A stretch of 64,000 nucleotides of DNA from Blattamonas nauphoetae (lineage: Eukaryota; Preaxostyla; Oxymonadida). Position 1 is the first letter of the stretch. Each line of letters opens with the position of its first letter. The notes beneath the pieces are model-generated. The model searched no databases. It was given only the letters and a program-made list of their open reading frames with translations, and was not told the DNA's origin. Below are positions 9,966 through 19,388 of the stretch, in pieces. The stretch spans positions 1 through 64,000 of the forward strand of contig JARBJD010000298.1 of NCBI GenBank assembly GCA_033064195.1. Direction: 5' to 3'. Both the position numbers and the translations under genes were made by a program.

Positions 9966-11100
9966 CCATTCTCCACTCGCTTCCCTCGCTGCACGCCACT
10001 CTGCACTCGCTTCCCTTTGCTGCACGCCACTCTGCACTCGCTTCCCTCGCTCCACGCCTCTCTGCACTCGCTTCCCTCGCTCCACGCCTCTCTGCACTCG
10101 CTTCCCTTGCTGCACGCCTCTCTGCACTCGCTTCCCTTGCTGCACGCCACTCTGCACTCCCGCTCGCCCATGCCTCTGCACTCGCTCGCTCCACGCCTCT
10201 CTGCACTCGCTTCCCTTGCTGCACGCCACTCTGCACTCGCTTCCCTTGCTGCACGCCACTCTGCACTCGCTTCCCTCGCTCCACGCCTCTCTGCACTCGC
10301 TTCCCCGCCCACTCTGCACCCCGCTTCTCGCCCACGCCTCTCTGCACTCGCTTCCCTCGCTCCATGCCTCTCTGCACTCGCTTCCCTTGCTGCACGCCTC
10401 TCTGCACTCGCTTCCCTCGCTCCACGCCTCTCTGCACTCGCTTCCCTCGCTCCACGCCACTCTGCACTCGCTTCCCTCGCTCCACGCCTCTCTGCACTCG
10501 CTTCCCTCGCTCCACACCTCTCTGCACTCGCTTTCCTCGCTCCATGCCTCTCTGCACTCGCTTCCCTCGCTCCACGCCTCTCTGCACTCGCTTCCCTCGC
10601 TCCACGCCTCTCTGCACTCGCTTCCCTTGCTGCACGCCACTCTGCACTCGCTTCCCTCGCTCCACGCCACTCTGCACTCGCTTCCCTCGCTCCACGCCTC
10701 TCTGCACTCGCTTCCCTCGCTCCACGCCTCTCTGCACTCGCTTCCCTCGCTCCATGCCTCTCTGCACTCGCTTCCCTCGCTCCACGCCTCTCTGCACTCG
10801 CTTCCCTCGCTCCACGCCTCTCTGCACTCGCTTTCCTCGCTCCACGCCTCTCTGCACTCGCTTCCCTCGCTCCACGCCTCTCTGCACTCGCTTCCCTCGC
10901 TCCACGCCTCTCTGCACTCGCTTCCCTCGCTCCATGCCTCTCTGCACTCGCTTCCCTTGCTGCACGCCACTCTGCACTCGCTTTCCTCGCTCCATGCCTC
11001 TCTGCACTCGCGTCCCTCGCTTCACGCCACTCTGCACTCGCTTCCCTCGCTGCACGCCTCTCTGCACTCGCTTTCCTCGCTCCACGCCTCTCTGCACCTG
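9966..11100. repeat. 30-bp minisatellite, about 37 copies
   Basis: Very regular 30-bp units contain CGCTTCCCTCGCTCCACGCC then TCTCTGCACT. A recurrent variant has TTGCTGCACGCCA in place of the middle. A few units near 10160-10330 are shortened. The central block (10360-11090) is almost free of length change, suggesting recent expansion. Confidence 0.95.
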
Positions 11101-11486
11101 CCTTACCTACCGCAACCCAAACGTATCCTGACATCTCATTCTCAGCTCGGAGATCCTATTAGCTTCTGATGTCCGTCTCTTCGAGACTTGATCTTTTTCT
11201 TTTCATTTCTGCCTTGAAACTTCTTCATTTCGTCTTATTTCTCGTTTCACTTTCTCCAAATCATTTCTTCATTCCCATCCTCGAGATCTCAAATCCTTAC
11301 TCTCTCTCCACATTCTCACATCCACTCGTGAATCTCACAACAATCTCTAAATTGAATCTTGGTTTTACCCATTTCGCACGCTTCGCCACAATTCGAATGA
11401 CAGACTTTCCCGGCTTGGACGCGCTTTTTTATACCTGTTACACCCCCTTTTGCACTTCTGCACCTTAACAAGTCTTTTTCCAGCTG

Positions 11487-11738
11487 ATGGAGGCCCCGGA
11501 GCAAGATCCGACCGAGAAAAATGTCAATCACTGTGATCGCACGCCAGATACCCACTATGGCCGTGCATCATCCTTTCAAATTGCTCACCCCAATGTCCCA
11601 AACCCGCCCGTGATCTCGAACTCGTCATTTTGTAAATTCATACCCTCTGACCACCTCCACACCACCCAACAGTTGGATTACTCACACGTGCCACTCTACA
11701 CACTTCACCCTTTCAATGTCCCTGCATATTCATTTTAA
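11487..11738 (+). CDS. Hypothetical ORF, 83 codons, possible exon
   Basis: A short open frame follows a pyrimidine-rich stretch ending in TTTTTCCAG (about 11480), which resembles a 3' splice site. The peptide starts MEAPEQDPTEKNVNHCDRT and is rich in H, P and S. No domain is recognised. It may be an internal exon of the plus-strand gene suggested at 12310-12784. Confidence 0.25.
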   Translation: MEAPEQDPTEKNVNHCDRTPDTHYGRASSFQIAHPNVPNPPVISNSSFCKFIPSDHLHTTQQLDYSHVPLYTLHPFNVPAYSF

Positions 11739-12309
11739 TACCCCCCTCCACCGACCAGACCCTATTCACTGTCCAGATCGGGTCGTGAACGCACAGGTCG
11801 AACACCTAACATCTCCCAACCATCTCCTCCATCGCCCAATCTCCTATCCACACTGACGAAACAAACAACCTACCCCTCTCTGCAGCCTACACCCTCGCAA
11901 CATCGACAGGACCGCAACAAAACTGCACTACCTGAAATCATCGTCCGCACCGAATCGGTCTTTCCGCTCCCATTCAACAACAAAGCTAATCCACTCTCCC
12001 AGTTGACAATCTCAAACGAGATCCTTGGTGGAATGGGGAACCAGATCTCACTATTTACCAAGTATCCACCGTCAACCACCGACCAACCTCCCAAGCTGCC
12101 TAAGCACCCTGCACATATTCACAACCCACTCAACTGCTATCAAACATGGAGAAAGAGGAGGAGGCCCTTCCACCACCACCAAAAGTCGGAAGGAAGACTC
12201 AGAAGGATGAATGCACGAAAATCGGGCAATGCAGAGTATTGGGATGGTTCACTGGATAGAACAAGAACACAAAACAGTCAAGGAAATCGGAATGAACCAA
12301 ACCAACTGG

Positions 12310-12784
12310 AAAGAAGAAGGATAAAGAGGACAAGGAAGAGGAAGTTGAGAAGAGAAAAACTGTAGAAGTACAGGACAGATCCGAAACACTAGAACCACCA
12401 GAAGCACATCAACCACATCTTGAAGCAGGAACTATCTCAGAACCACTATCGGACATTCAAGAGGAATCACAAAATGAAAAGATCCCGAGAGATTGGGATT
12501 CATATGGAGACACAATCGCAGAAACAAACAAAGCACAAGAAGAGAAAGAGAAAACACTAGTGAAGGAAGCGAAAACAGAATTGAAGGAGGAAAATGATCA
12601 ATTGACGAGAAATGAAGACACTAAAGAAACGACCATCGACTCAGACACCCAGCCATATCATCCCCTCAATAACCTGTCCAATCTGCTTCCAGCGATCCTA
12701 CCTGTCCTGAACTCACATCAGAACAAACAGATACCTTCATCTAAACCAAAGAAGAACATGAAGATCCCAACTCACGCTAAATAG
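12310..12784 (+). CDS. Probable terminal host exon, Lys/Glu-rich
   Basis: An uninterrupted plus-strand frame of about 158 codons, with no obvious internal ATG start, begins next to a possible AG acceptor. It encodes a strongly charged segment (KKKDKEDKEEEVEKRKTVEV, later KTELKEENDQLTRNEDTKET) and then a short hydrophobic tail (NLSNLLPAILPVLN) before ending in TAG. Composition suggests a disordered or coiled-coil acidic/basic protein. No family is recognised. Confidence 0.4.
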
Positions 12785-12820
12785 AGAACGGAGGCAGAAC
12801 AAGACATTATCATTGATTGT

Positions 12821-13210
12821 GTGGAGTGGTCGTTGGCTCGTTTTGACTGTCATTCAGTCACGACAGTTCAGACCGTAAACCGCCACTCTCTCGCTCGCCT
12901 TATCTCTTTCACACGCCACTCTCTTCTTGAGCTGCCCGAGGTGAAGGGAATGGGGATGGCTGATGAATTGGAATGGCTGTGTCGGGTAGAGTTCATTTTT
13001 GACTTGTGCGAAGCTGTATCCAAAGCAAAGGACGAAAGTGGGACTCTTGAGGCAGATCTCGTCGATATCAAACCACAACACACGCAGACGAGATTAGACG
13101 CTGAGCAGCTACGGCAGGACGAGTGGGAGATCGTCGTCAAGTCAATTCTCCACACCCACACATTTCCAACTTCAGAAGCTCCAAACTGGAAGTGTGCATC
13201 TTTCTCGTGA
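12821..13210 (+). CDS. Hypothetical ORF, 129 codons
   Basis: The later part has the look of a folded, charged helical protein (MADELEWLCRVEFIFDLCEA, LRQDEWEIVVKSILHTH). The first part overlaps sequence with CACTCTCTCGCTCGCC words reminiscent of the nearby minisatellite. The frame could be an exon of a host gene. No domain is recognised. Confidence 0.35.
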   Translation: MEWSLARFDCHSVTTVQTVNRHSLARLISFTRHSLLELPEVKGMGMADELEWLCRVEFIFDLCEAVSKAKDESGTLEADLVDIKPQHTQTRLDAEQLRQDEWEIVVKSILHTHTFPTSEAPNWKCASFS

Positions 13211-13759
13211 ATCCATTTCACTGTATTGGTTCCATGAACATTTTTTCTAAAACTGTGCACATAACTCATGACTAAGTTGTCTTTCGGGCCAATAAAACGT
13301 ATCGATTTGAGATGACGAAATAGAGAGCATAATCATAAAAAAGACTATTGAGAACTCATTCATTCTTGACAACGATGTATTCGACAACTTTTGAAATCGA
13401 AAAAACGGCCCCGTAAGAAAATGTCATAAAAAGATACGATTATGGTTGGATCAGACCACATCCCGAGACTGAACAAATTTGCAGATCAGAACGTCCGGAA
13501 TCTTCATTTAGAAATGTAAACAATGTGAATTTGTGAAGGATTAAAGGATATTCGAAAATCGAAATGTCACTCGAACTTTTTCCGTTACGATCTCTGATGT
13601 CAAAAATTTCAACCCACGTCAATTTAAATTTTAATTTTGTAAAAAAGTGAGAGACAATGACAAAAAATTGACAATGAAGTGAAAATGAGAGTATAAAGTG
13701 AAGTGGTGTACCAGAAAAGAGAATGACAAAAGTGAAGTGAAGATCCTGGTACACGAATG
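13211..13759. other. Intergenic, AT-rich, no gene recognised
   Basis: No convincing coding frame. The sequence contains several GTGAAGTGA/GTGAAAATGA-type words similar to those in the 31.7-33.5 kb non-coding stretch. Confidence 0.4.
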
Positions 13760-14110
13760 TGTCTTATAAACTAATTCATAAAAAAAGAGAGCAAACCTGT
13801 TCTAATTCTTCAGAGAAAGACATTTTCGAAGCCTAAGACGCAATAGTGTACCTGAGTTTGATGATCATGAAGATTGGGTACATGAAAGTGTTTTATAAAG
13901 AGATGAACAAAAAATAAGAGCAAACCTGTGGAGTGTCGGTTGTGACACATTCTTTTAAGCAATAAGAAGCAACGGTGTACCCAAGATCCAAGGTTGAGTT
14001 TGGTTCGATCAGAGACGGTACATAAGGATGTTTTATGAAGAGATTTATCAAAAAATAGAGCAAACCTTTCATGAATGAGTCAGAAACGAAATTCCAGAAA
14101 ATAAAACATA
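13760..14110. repeat. Diverged tandem repeat, three units of about 120-145 bp
   Basis: Three units begin near 13765, 13888 and 14030. Each has TTTTATAAAGAGAT-like sequence, an A-rich run, GAGCAAACCT and, about 75 bp later, a GTGTACC word. The units are strongly diverged. They lie just outside the left end of Polinton A. Confidence 0.55.
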
Positions 14111-14297
14111 ATAGTGTACCTGAACGAGAGGAGAAGAAAAAAGTGAATGATCGAGGACGAGAAAGTGATGTCGAGAAAGAAGAGAGAACAAATGAGAAAA
14201 GAGAAAGTGGAACACACCTAAACTAAACGGTAACGAGACGTCAGGAACAAGATGAGAGGATCGTGTCCCATTGAAGTACTTTCTCTGATCAAACAAG

Positions 14298-14390
14298 ACT
14301 GATCGAACCCATCGATGTGAGGATCGAAGTCTCGGAAGATCACAAATGATAAAACAACGAATGCAAATTTATTTTTGAATTTTTTTAATT
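14298..14390. repeat. Polinton A left terminal repeat, outer part
   Basis: Inverted, this stretch matches the right end at about 31641-31729 with roughly 70-75% identity. Shared words include ATTTTTGAATTTTT, TTCGTTGTTTT (inverted) and GATCGAACCCAT. It is cut from its inner part by the nested transposon. Confidence 0.7.
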
Positions 14391-14399
14391 TATACTGGA

Positions 14400-14425
14400 C
14401 TGACCGAGCCCAAAGGCTCGGTCAG
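14400..14425. repeat. Perfect hairpin at transposon left end
   Basis: CTGACCGAGCC and GGCTCGGTCAG form an 11-bp stem with a CAAA loop, overlapping the end of the terminal repeat. The right end has related GGTCA/TGACC palindromes, including GTGACCGGTCAC at 16038-16049. These subterminal motifs may be transposase binding sites. Confidence 0.75.
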
Positions 14426-14439
14426 TGTCAGTGCTCTTT

Positions 14440-15670
14440 TCTTCTAAGGGTCAGATCAGGTGATAAGATGCTGAAATGCCATCGTTGTGTGTCTTCCTCT
14501 CTTTAACCTATCTCTTTTTGTTGTTTATCTTATTTCGAACTCAATTTTAGAATGATAGAATGATGAAATCAGAAATATCAAACAGCCTCTCTTCTTGGGT
14601 CAATGAGTTGGTGAAACGCTGTCATCGTATGTCTTGCTCTCTTTAACCTCTCTCTCTTTGTTGTTACTCTTATTTAGAAAGCAATTTAAGGACGATAGTA
14701 TGATGAAATGAGAAGGATCAAACCTCCAGCTCTGCTGGGGCAATATCATGCTGAAACGCTGTCATCGTGTATAGTCCTCTCTTTTAATCACTCTCTTTTT
14801 GTTGTTTCTCTTCTTTAGAATAGAAACGATGATAAATAGAATGGAGAAACGAGAAGGATCTAACCACCTGTCCTGATTGGACAATGAAACGATCAAGGGC
14901 GTTTATGGCATACTTCTCTCTTATTTTGCATTTCTCTTTTTTGACTTTTTCTCATTTTTTTGACTCAATTTTAGATAGATCGAATGTGACATGACTATGA
15001 TCAAACCGTCGGGATTGATCAAGAAATCTGATGCGAAGTGTTGTCACAGTTTGTCTCCCTCTCGTTTAACCTCTCTCTTTTTCGTTTTTTAAATCATTCA
15101 GGACTTCATTCACGATAGATACTTTGTGAAATGAGAATGATCCCACCGTCTGTCCTGATCGGACAGTGAAGGGCTGAACTGTTCACACGGTATGTTTCTC
15201 TCTCTTGTTACCTCTCTCCTTTTTGTTTTTATCTATTTTTAAGACATAGTATGCAAGATTCGAGATGTGAAGTGAGATGGATCAAACGGGCTGTTCTGAT
15301 CGGATAACGAACCGCACAACTGTTCGTACAGTTTGTTTCTCTCTCGATTAACCTCTCTCTTTATTGATTTTCTCTTATTTAGGACTTAATTAATGATGGA
15401 AACCATCTGAAATGGATATTATCATTCCACCCGTCATGATCAGACGAGACATTGCCAAAATGCTGTCACGGTTTATCTCACTCTCAAATAACATCTCTTT
15501 TTTTGTTTTTTCTCCTATTTATAGCACAGTCGATTATTGATATGATGAAAAATGAGAAGGATCAACCGCCCATCCAGATCGGACAATCTGATGATGATAT
15601 GCGCTGATCGCATGTCCTGACCCCGTTTTTACCTCTCTCTTTTTGGATTCACTCTTACTTAGAACAAAAA
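14440..15670. repeat. Diverged satellite of about 140 bp, nine units
   Basis: Units recur at about 14504, 14643, 14785, 14930, 15065, 15215, 15350, 15485 and 15630. Each carries ACCTCTCTCTTTTTGTT, then CTTATTTAG, then GATGAAATGAGAAGGATCAA and a word like CCTGATCGGACAAT. Length and spacing are constant while sequence is diverged, so the array is old relative to the minisatellites. It fills the nested transposon. Confidence 0.75.
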
Positions 15671-16066
15671 TGAGGAGGTGAAGGGAGATCAGTCCAGATT
15701 CACTGTTTGTTCCCTCATTTCTCTAAACATATCTCAAATTCATTTAATGTTTGTAAGATGTCGTTATTGTCAAAATTAATTCATTAAATTAAGGATTAAT
15801 AGAGAAATGATTAAAAACAGTTTTGATCAGCCCATTCACTTTAAACTTTCTCCTTCTGCTTTGATCTTTGATCTCTATTAGCCGAAATAGTGCAGATTTG
15901 TCCTAAGAACTCGATTAACTATCGTTTCTTTAAAGAGGATGAAGTATTTCCTTGGAATTTCTTTTTGCCACCTCTGAGATCTGACCCATATTTTAAAAAC
16001 ACCCGGTCACTGACCGTCAGTACTTTTTGGGAAAAAGTGACCGGTCACCCCGGTCAGTCCAGTATA

Positions 16067-16224
16067 TTTTAATTTGTATTAAATGAATCCAACTGAGATG
16101 TACAACGAAAGACGTCGAGTATGTTCGGAACAAGCATTAATTGAATCAATGAGAGAAGAGAACTGTTCACTAGTCTCTGAGTATGTCAGAAATAATGTGC
16201 CGGTGATGTATGTTTATGAGGGAT
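16067..16224. repeat. Polinton A left terminal repeat, inner part
   Basis: This is an inverted, near-identical copy of 31491-31648. It includes the first 45 or so codons of the small gene at the right end (MNPTEMYNERRRVCSEQAL), here as a gene fragment starting at 16083 that stops being homologous where the repeat ends. Confidence 0.85.
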
Positions 16225-16260
16225 TGTCATTTTTTAATTCCAAAGAAAGAGCAACCAAAA

Positions 16261-17151
16261 ATGAATCGACAAAAATACCATTCACAAATGATTGAGAAAA
16301 TGATTGATCATAATCTCTCGACAACCAACGAGAATGCAGCAGTGATTGACTCACTTCAGAAGACAACAGAAGCACACAAGACAGCGATCTCTTCAATCCA
16401 AAAAGTGGTGAGCACAAATGGATCAATCACTTGTTCAGCTGGTATTGCAACACCAACAATTGGAGGATTGATCAATGTGAATGGAGCGAATTGGAATATA
16501 TCAGAGGGATCACTTCCGAAGTATCCTGGAACATATCCATCATCAACATTCTTTTCGGGTCTTTCCATTTCACAATCAATTTCAGAAACTTCAGGAATTC
16601 AGTTCAATGGTGATGGCATCGTAATGTGGTCTCCCTGTGACAGACCAGCAATCTATTACTACGATGAGGACACTGGTTCAGGAGTGTTTTCAATTTCCAC
16701 AACAGGAAGTTTTTCTCAACTGTCAGACAGAAGAGTGAAAAGAAATATTGAACCATACCCAGATGTTCTTGAGCAATTGAATAAAGTCGAGATCGTGAAG
16801 TATCAGTTCAACACATTCGACTCGAAGATCAACAAAGTGACGAAGCAAATTGAAAATGAGACAGATGAAGAACACTTGAAGAACTGCACAGAGAAATGTG
16901 AATGCCTGAAGAAGGAAAGAGAGAAAAAACACATTGGTGTGATTGCACAACAGATCCAAGAAATATTCCCAGAGGTCGTGAATGATTCCAATCCAGACTG
17001 TCTTCAAGTTGATTATGCAGAACTCTCTTGCTTCTGCGTGAAAGCAATTCAGGAACTGAGTAACATTGTCGGACAACAACAGACACTCATCACTGAACTC
17101 ATTCAAAAATATAATTCACTGACGAATCCAACAACTAATATTCCAACATGA
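16261..17151 (+). CDS. Fibre-like protein with S74 intramolecular chaperone domain
   Basis: The 296-residue protein has three parts: an N-terminal helical/coiled-coil stretch (about 8-45), a glycine/serine-rich beta-type middle (about 55-150), and a C-terminal S74 domain (about 155-285). The S74 signature is clear: SDRRVKRNI with the Ser155/Lys160 pair that in this family does the self-cleavage, then a long helix pair, HIGVIAQQIQEIFPEVV, and a VDYAELSCFCVKAIQEL end. In phage tail spikes this domain helps the fibre trimerise and then cuts itself off. By inference this is the host-attachment fibre of the virion-like particle. The start at 16261 is preferred because Polinton B begins at the same residue; an upstream in-frame ATG lies in the terminal repeat. 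Confidence 0.85.
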   Translation: MNRQKYHSQMIEKMIDHNLSTTNENAAVIDSLQKTTEAHKTAISSIQKVVSTNGSITCSAGIATPTIGGLINVNGANWNISEGSLPKYPGTYPSSTFFSGLSISQSISETSGIQFNGDGIVMWSPCDRPAIYYYDEDTGSGVFSISTTGSFSQLSDRRVKRNIEPYPDVLEQLNKVEIVKYQFNTFDSKINKVTKQIENETDEEHLKNCTEKCECLKKEREKKHIGVIAQQIQEIFPEVVNDSNPDCLQVDYAELSCFCVKAIQELSNIVGQQQTLITELIQKYNSLTNPTTNIPT

Positions 17152-17545
17152 GATCAACCAGAAATTCATAGTACTCTTTGATTATTTTTCCATTGATTGT
17201 CTCTTGTGTTTCCATCTCTATTGATTCACCAGAACTGTCTTTGAACCAGATCTTCACTATTGATTGTCGAGTAGTTAATTCCCACTTCTTTCGCTTCGCA
17301 ATCTGTTCGTTACAGAAAGCAACATATGAATCATTGAATGCATCAGTCTGGATCCAATCACCGTGGATTGTGATGTGCTGTGGAATGTCTTTTGAAATGA
17401 CTGTTGTTGAACCATCAATTTCTTCCCTCACATGAATGAGTTTGCAGTCGAGGAAATAGATGTATTTTTGTTTTCTTGAATTGGTAAAATCATGTGGTAG
17501 TTGAGCAGTGTGAGAATTCTGAATTGAGAAGTATCGTTTCACCAT
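17135..17545 (-). CDS. Conserved element protein, 136 residues, unknown
   Basis: A small, beta-strand-rich looking protein with no recognised domain (starts MVKRYFSIQNSHTAQLP). It is convergent with the fibre gene, overlapping it by 17 bp, and is followed on the same strand by the capsid-like genes. It is kept in Polinton B, where it is broken. The start is supported by the TTTTATTTT motif just upstream. Its position suggests a minor virion or fibre-associated protein; this is inference from neighbourhood only. Confidence 0.7.
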   Translation of the reverse strand: MVKRYFSIQNSHTAQLPHDFTNSRKQKYIYFLDCKLIHVREEIDGSTTVISKDIPQHITIHGDWIQTDAFNDSYVAFCNEQIAKRKKWELTTRQSIVKIWFKDSSGESIEMETQETINGKIIKEYYEFLVDLMLEY

Positions 17546-17585
17546 TTGTGTTTTCTACAAAAATAAAATATCATATTTGTTCTAT

Positions 17586-19304
17586 TCAAGACCCTCTCTT
17601 CACTTCTTCATATGCTTCTTGGAGTCGACGATCAATGACATATCGCACTCGTGGTTGTCCATTCTCGATCCAAAACAACCAGTAAGTAGCCTGATGCAAT
17701 GCCAAAATAGGTGGAGGAGGACCTTCTGGAGTTGATGTGAAATATGGATCGAGTTCACCCTGATTGATAGGTGTTCCTCTGAAGACAATGTTGACTGATT
17801 CTGCTGTTGAAATACCTTCTTCACCACCAGCGATTTCACTTCGATCTGTTGGAACCATGAATGTGAAACAAGTTGCATCTGTAAATGGTTTAATTTTCTT
17901 GAACCGTCTTATGACATCCGAACTCCTTCTTTCCCAAATTCGAGGTTCACAAATTGAATTCTCAAACTCTTCAGTAGCTGAACAACCAATGAAATCACCA
18001 TTCACCATCATCATTTGATAGAACTCAGGTGAGATGGTTGACATTGGGAAATTAGGAAAGTTAGTTCCAAGCATTTCGAACAGACCAACATATTGAGGAT
18101 TGCGAAAAACTGTACACTCGTTTGGTCTTTCAGGGAATAAACACATTAGATTCATGAGATTGTTGAGTTTGATGCTGATGTTTGATCTCACTCCCATGGC
18201 ATTTGCAGATGATTGAAATGATTGCGTGTCAATTCTTTCTGCTTTAATGACATACACAGTTTTTGAGTAAGTGTTGAAGAGTGATTGCTTTGTGGCGTCA
18301 GTAATTTGATATCCATAACAAATTGAAGCGACTTTATCCACAGATGAGGAGAGGACAGTTGAAGTTGTCTCTTTCGTTTCTAACCAATCCCAATGCGAAG
18401 TGACAGACGCTGTTCCTTCGACGTGGGTAGGTCCTCTATGTCTTTCACATTGTAGAACTGGATTCCCAATTTGCGTAAACTCCATAGTTAAAGTTGACCA
18501 TTCTCTATCATGCATCATCTGAAGATAACCTCGTTCAGTATTATGATCAATCTGCCCGGTAGTTGGAGTATCCAATTTTTCTTGAAGTGTTTGTTGAATG
18601 ACAGTTGATGTTCGAATGGGACAATACACAAGAGAATCAGTTGTCAAATGAAATCGTAACCGTAAATTGCCAAAGATTGAATTCGGATACAGATCAAAGG
18701 TACTCAGTGGAAGGAGATTCACAAATGGTATTACAAGAGGAATGGTTAACGGATAGGAAGTTTCTGTACCATCCATTGGTAGTAAATATGCTCCACATAC
18801 ACTCGGATCCATTCTCTGAACATTTTCAAAAAGACTGTAGCAATGCTTCATGTTGTTTTTCTCTTCGTGTGACTTGAAAGTGTGATACAGAAATGATTCG
18901 TGAACATGATTGTTCTGGAGTGAATTGTCAATGATGTTTCCTTTACTGTCCACCAATCTCATATCTCGAATTGCATCTGATGATGACTTGAAACCGTAGA
19001 ACATTCCGAAGAAAGATACAAAACTTCTCCCCCATTGTGTTGGTTTTTTGTATGGAACAGTAATCGTGAGATCAATTCGCAAATGACTCTTCGCAAACTC
19101 AGTCACATCATGTCCGTCATAGCACAATGGAACTTCAATCTCATCTCCAATTCTGCATGGCATGGGAGGATTTGTTGGATGCACTTCTTGGATGGAGTAG
19201 ATGTGTGGCTCGGAATCCCACTGTTTAGGCATGTACGATTGCACTTCAATTTGCTCAATTAATGTCGATGTTGGTTTGGATTGATTTGATCTGAAACTTC
19301 TCAT
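17586..19304 (-). CDS. Capsid-like protein 1 (probable double jelly-roll)
   Basis: A 572-residue protein with the size and pattern expected of a double jelly-roll major capsid protein. The segment at about 184-225 (IPLVIPFVNLLPLSTFDLYP followed by NSIFGNLRLRFHL) resembles the strand-loop-strand region at the end of the first jelly roll in Polinton and NCLDV capsid proteins. It shares architecture with the next gene (EIEVPL early, then the IPL/NL..L stretch), so the two are paralogues. Compared with Polinton B, most of the protein is nearly identical but five patches (about 86-99, 172-187, 232-272, 283-314 and 452-474) differ almost completely, as expected for exposed surface loops. The start follows TTTTATTTTT at 19311-19320. 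Confidence 0.65.
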   Translation of the reverse strand: MRSFRSNQSKPTSTLIEQIEVQSYMPKQWDSEPHIYSIQEVHPTNPPMPCRIGDEIEVPLCYDGHDVTEFAKSHLRIDLTITVPYKKPTQWGRSFVSFFGMFYGFKSSSDAIRDMRLVDSKGNIIDNSLQNNHVHESFLYHTFKSHEEKNNMKHCYSLFENVQRMDPSVCGAYLLPMDGTETSYPLTIPLVIPFVNLLPLSTFDLYPNSIFGNLRLRFHLTTDSLVYCPIRTSTVIQQTLQEKLDTPTTGQIDHNTERGYLQMMHDREWSTLTMEFTQIGNPVLQCERHRGPTHVEGTASVTSHWDWLETKETTSTVLSSSVDKVASICYGYQITDATKQSLFNTYSKTVYVIKAERIDTQSFQSSANAMGVRSNISIKLNNLMNLMCLFPERPNECTVFRNPQYVGLFEMLGTNFPNFPMSTISPEFYQMMMVNGDFIGCSATEEFENSICEPRIWERRSSDVIRRFKKIKPFTDATCFTFMVPTDRSEIAGGEEGISTAESVNIVFRGTPINQGELDPYFTSTPEGPPPPILALHQATYWLFWIENGQPRVRYVIDRRLQEAYEEVKRGS

Positions 19305-19310
19305 TTATAG

Positions 19311-19320
19311 AAAAATAAAA
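19311..19320 (-). promoter_or_regulatory. Element-type T-rich promoter motif
   Basis: Read in the gene direction, TTTTATTTTT ends 6 bp before the ATG of capsid-like protein 1. The same motif at the same distance precedes nearly every gene of Polintons A and B, including 21249-21270, 21931-21950, 31203-31222, 41631-41641 and 43553-43565. Confidence 0.6.
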
Positions 19321-19388
19321 AATACAATATCAATAATTTCTTTTACTGTTTTGTCTCGCCAGAGGCTTCGAACCCTCGATGAGAGTCT

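Larger units (their letters stand above)
14391..16066. mobile_element. Non-autonomous DNA transposon nested in Polinton A's left terminal repeat
   Basis: The 1,676-bp unit has perfect 16-bp inverted ends, TATACTGGACTGACCG at 14391-14406 and its complement at 16051-16066. It is flanked on both sides by the identical 8 bp TTTTAATT (14383-14390 and 16067-16074), a target-site duplication. No transposase is encoded; the interior is mostly a diverged satellite of about 140 bp. An 8-bp duplication is typical of hAT and a few other superfamilies, but these ends do not begin with the usual hAT CA-dinucleotide, so the superfamily is left open. Confidence 0.8.

Noticed and set aside
9927-11169. Several long open frames on both strands across the pyrimidine-rich repeat
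   Set aside because: A 30-bp unit without stops keeps all frames open on both strands. None can be preferred from sequence alone, apart from the non-repetitive part at 9702-9965.
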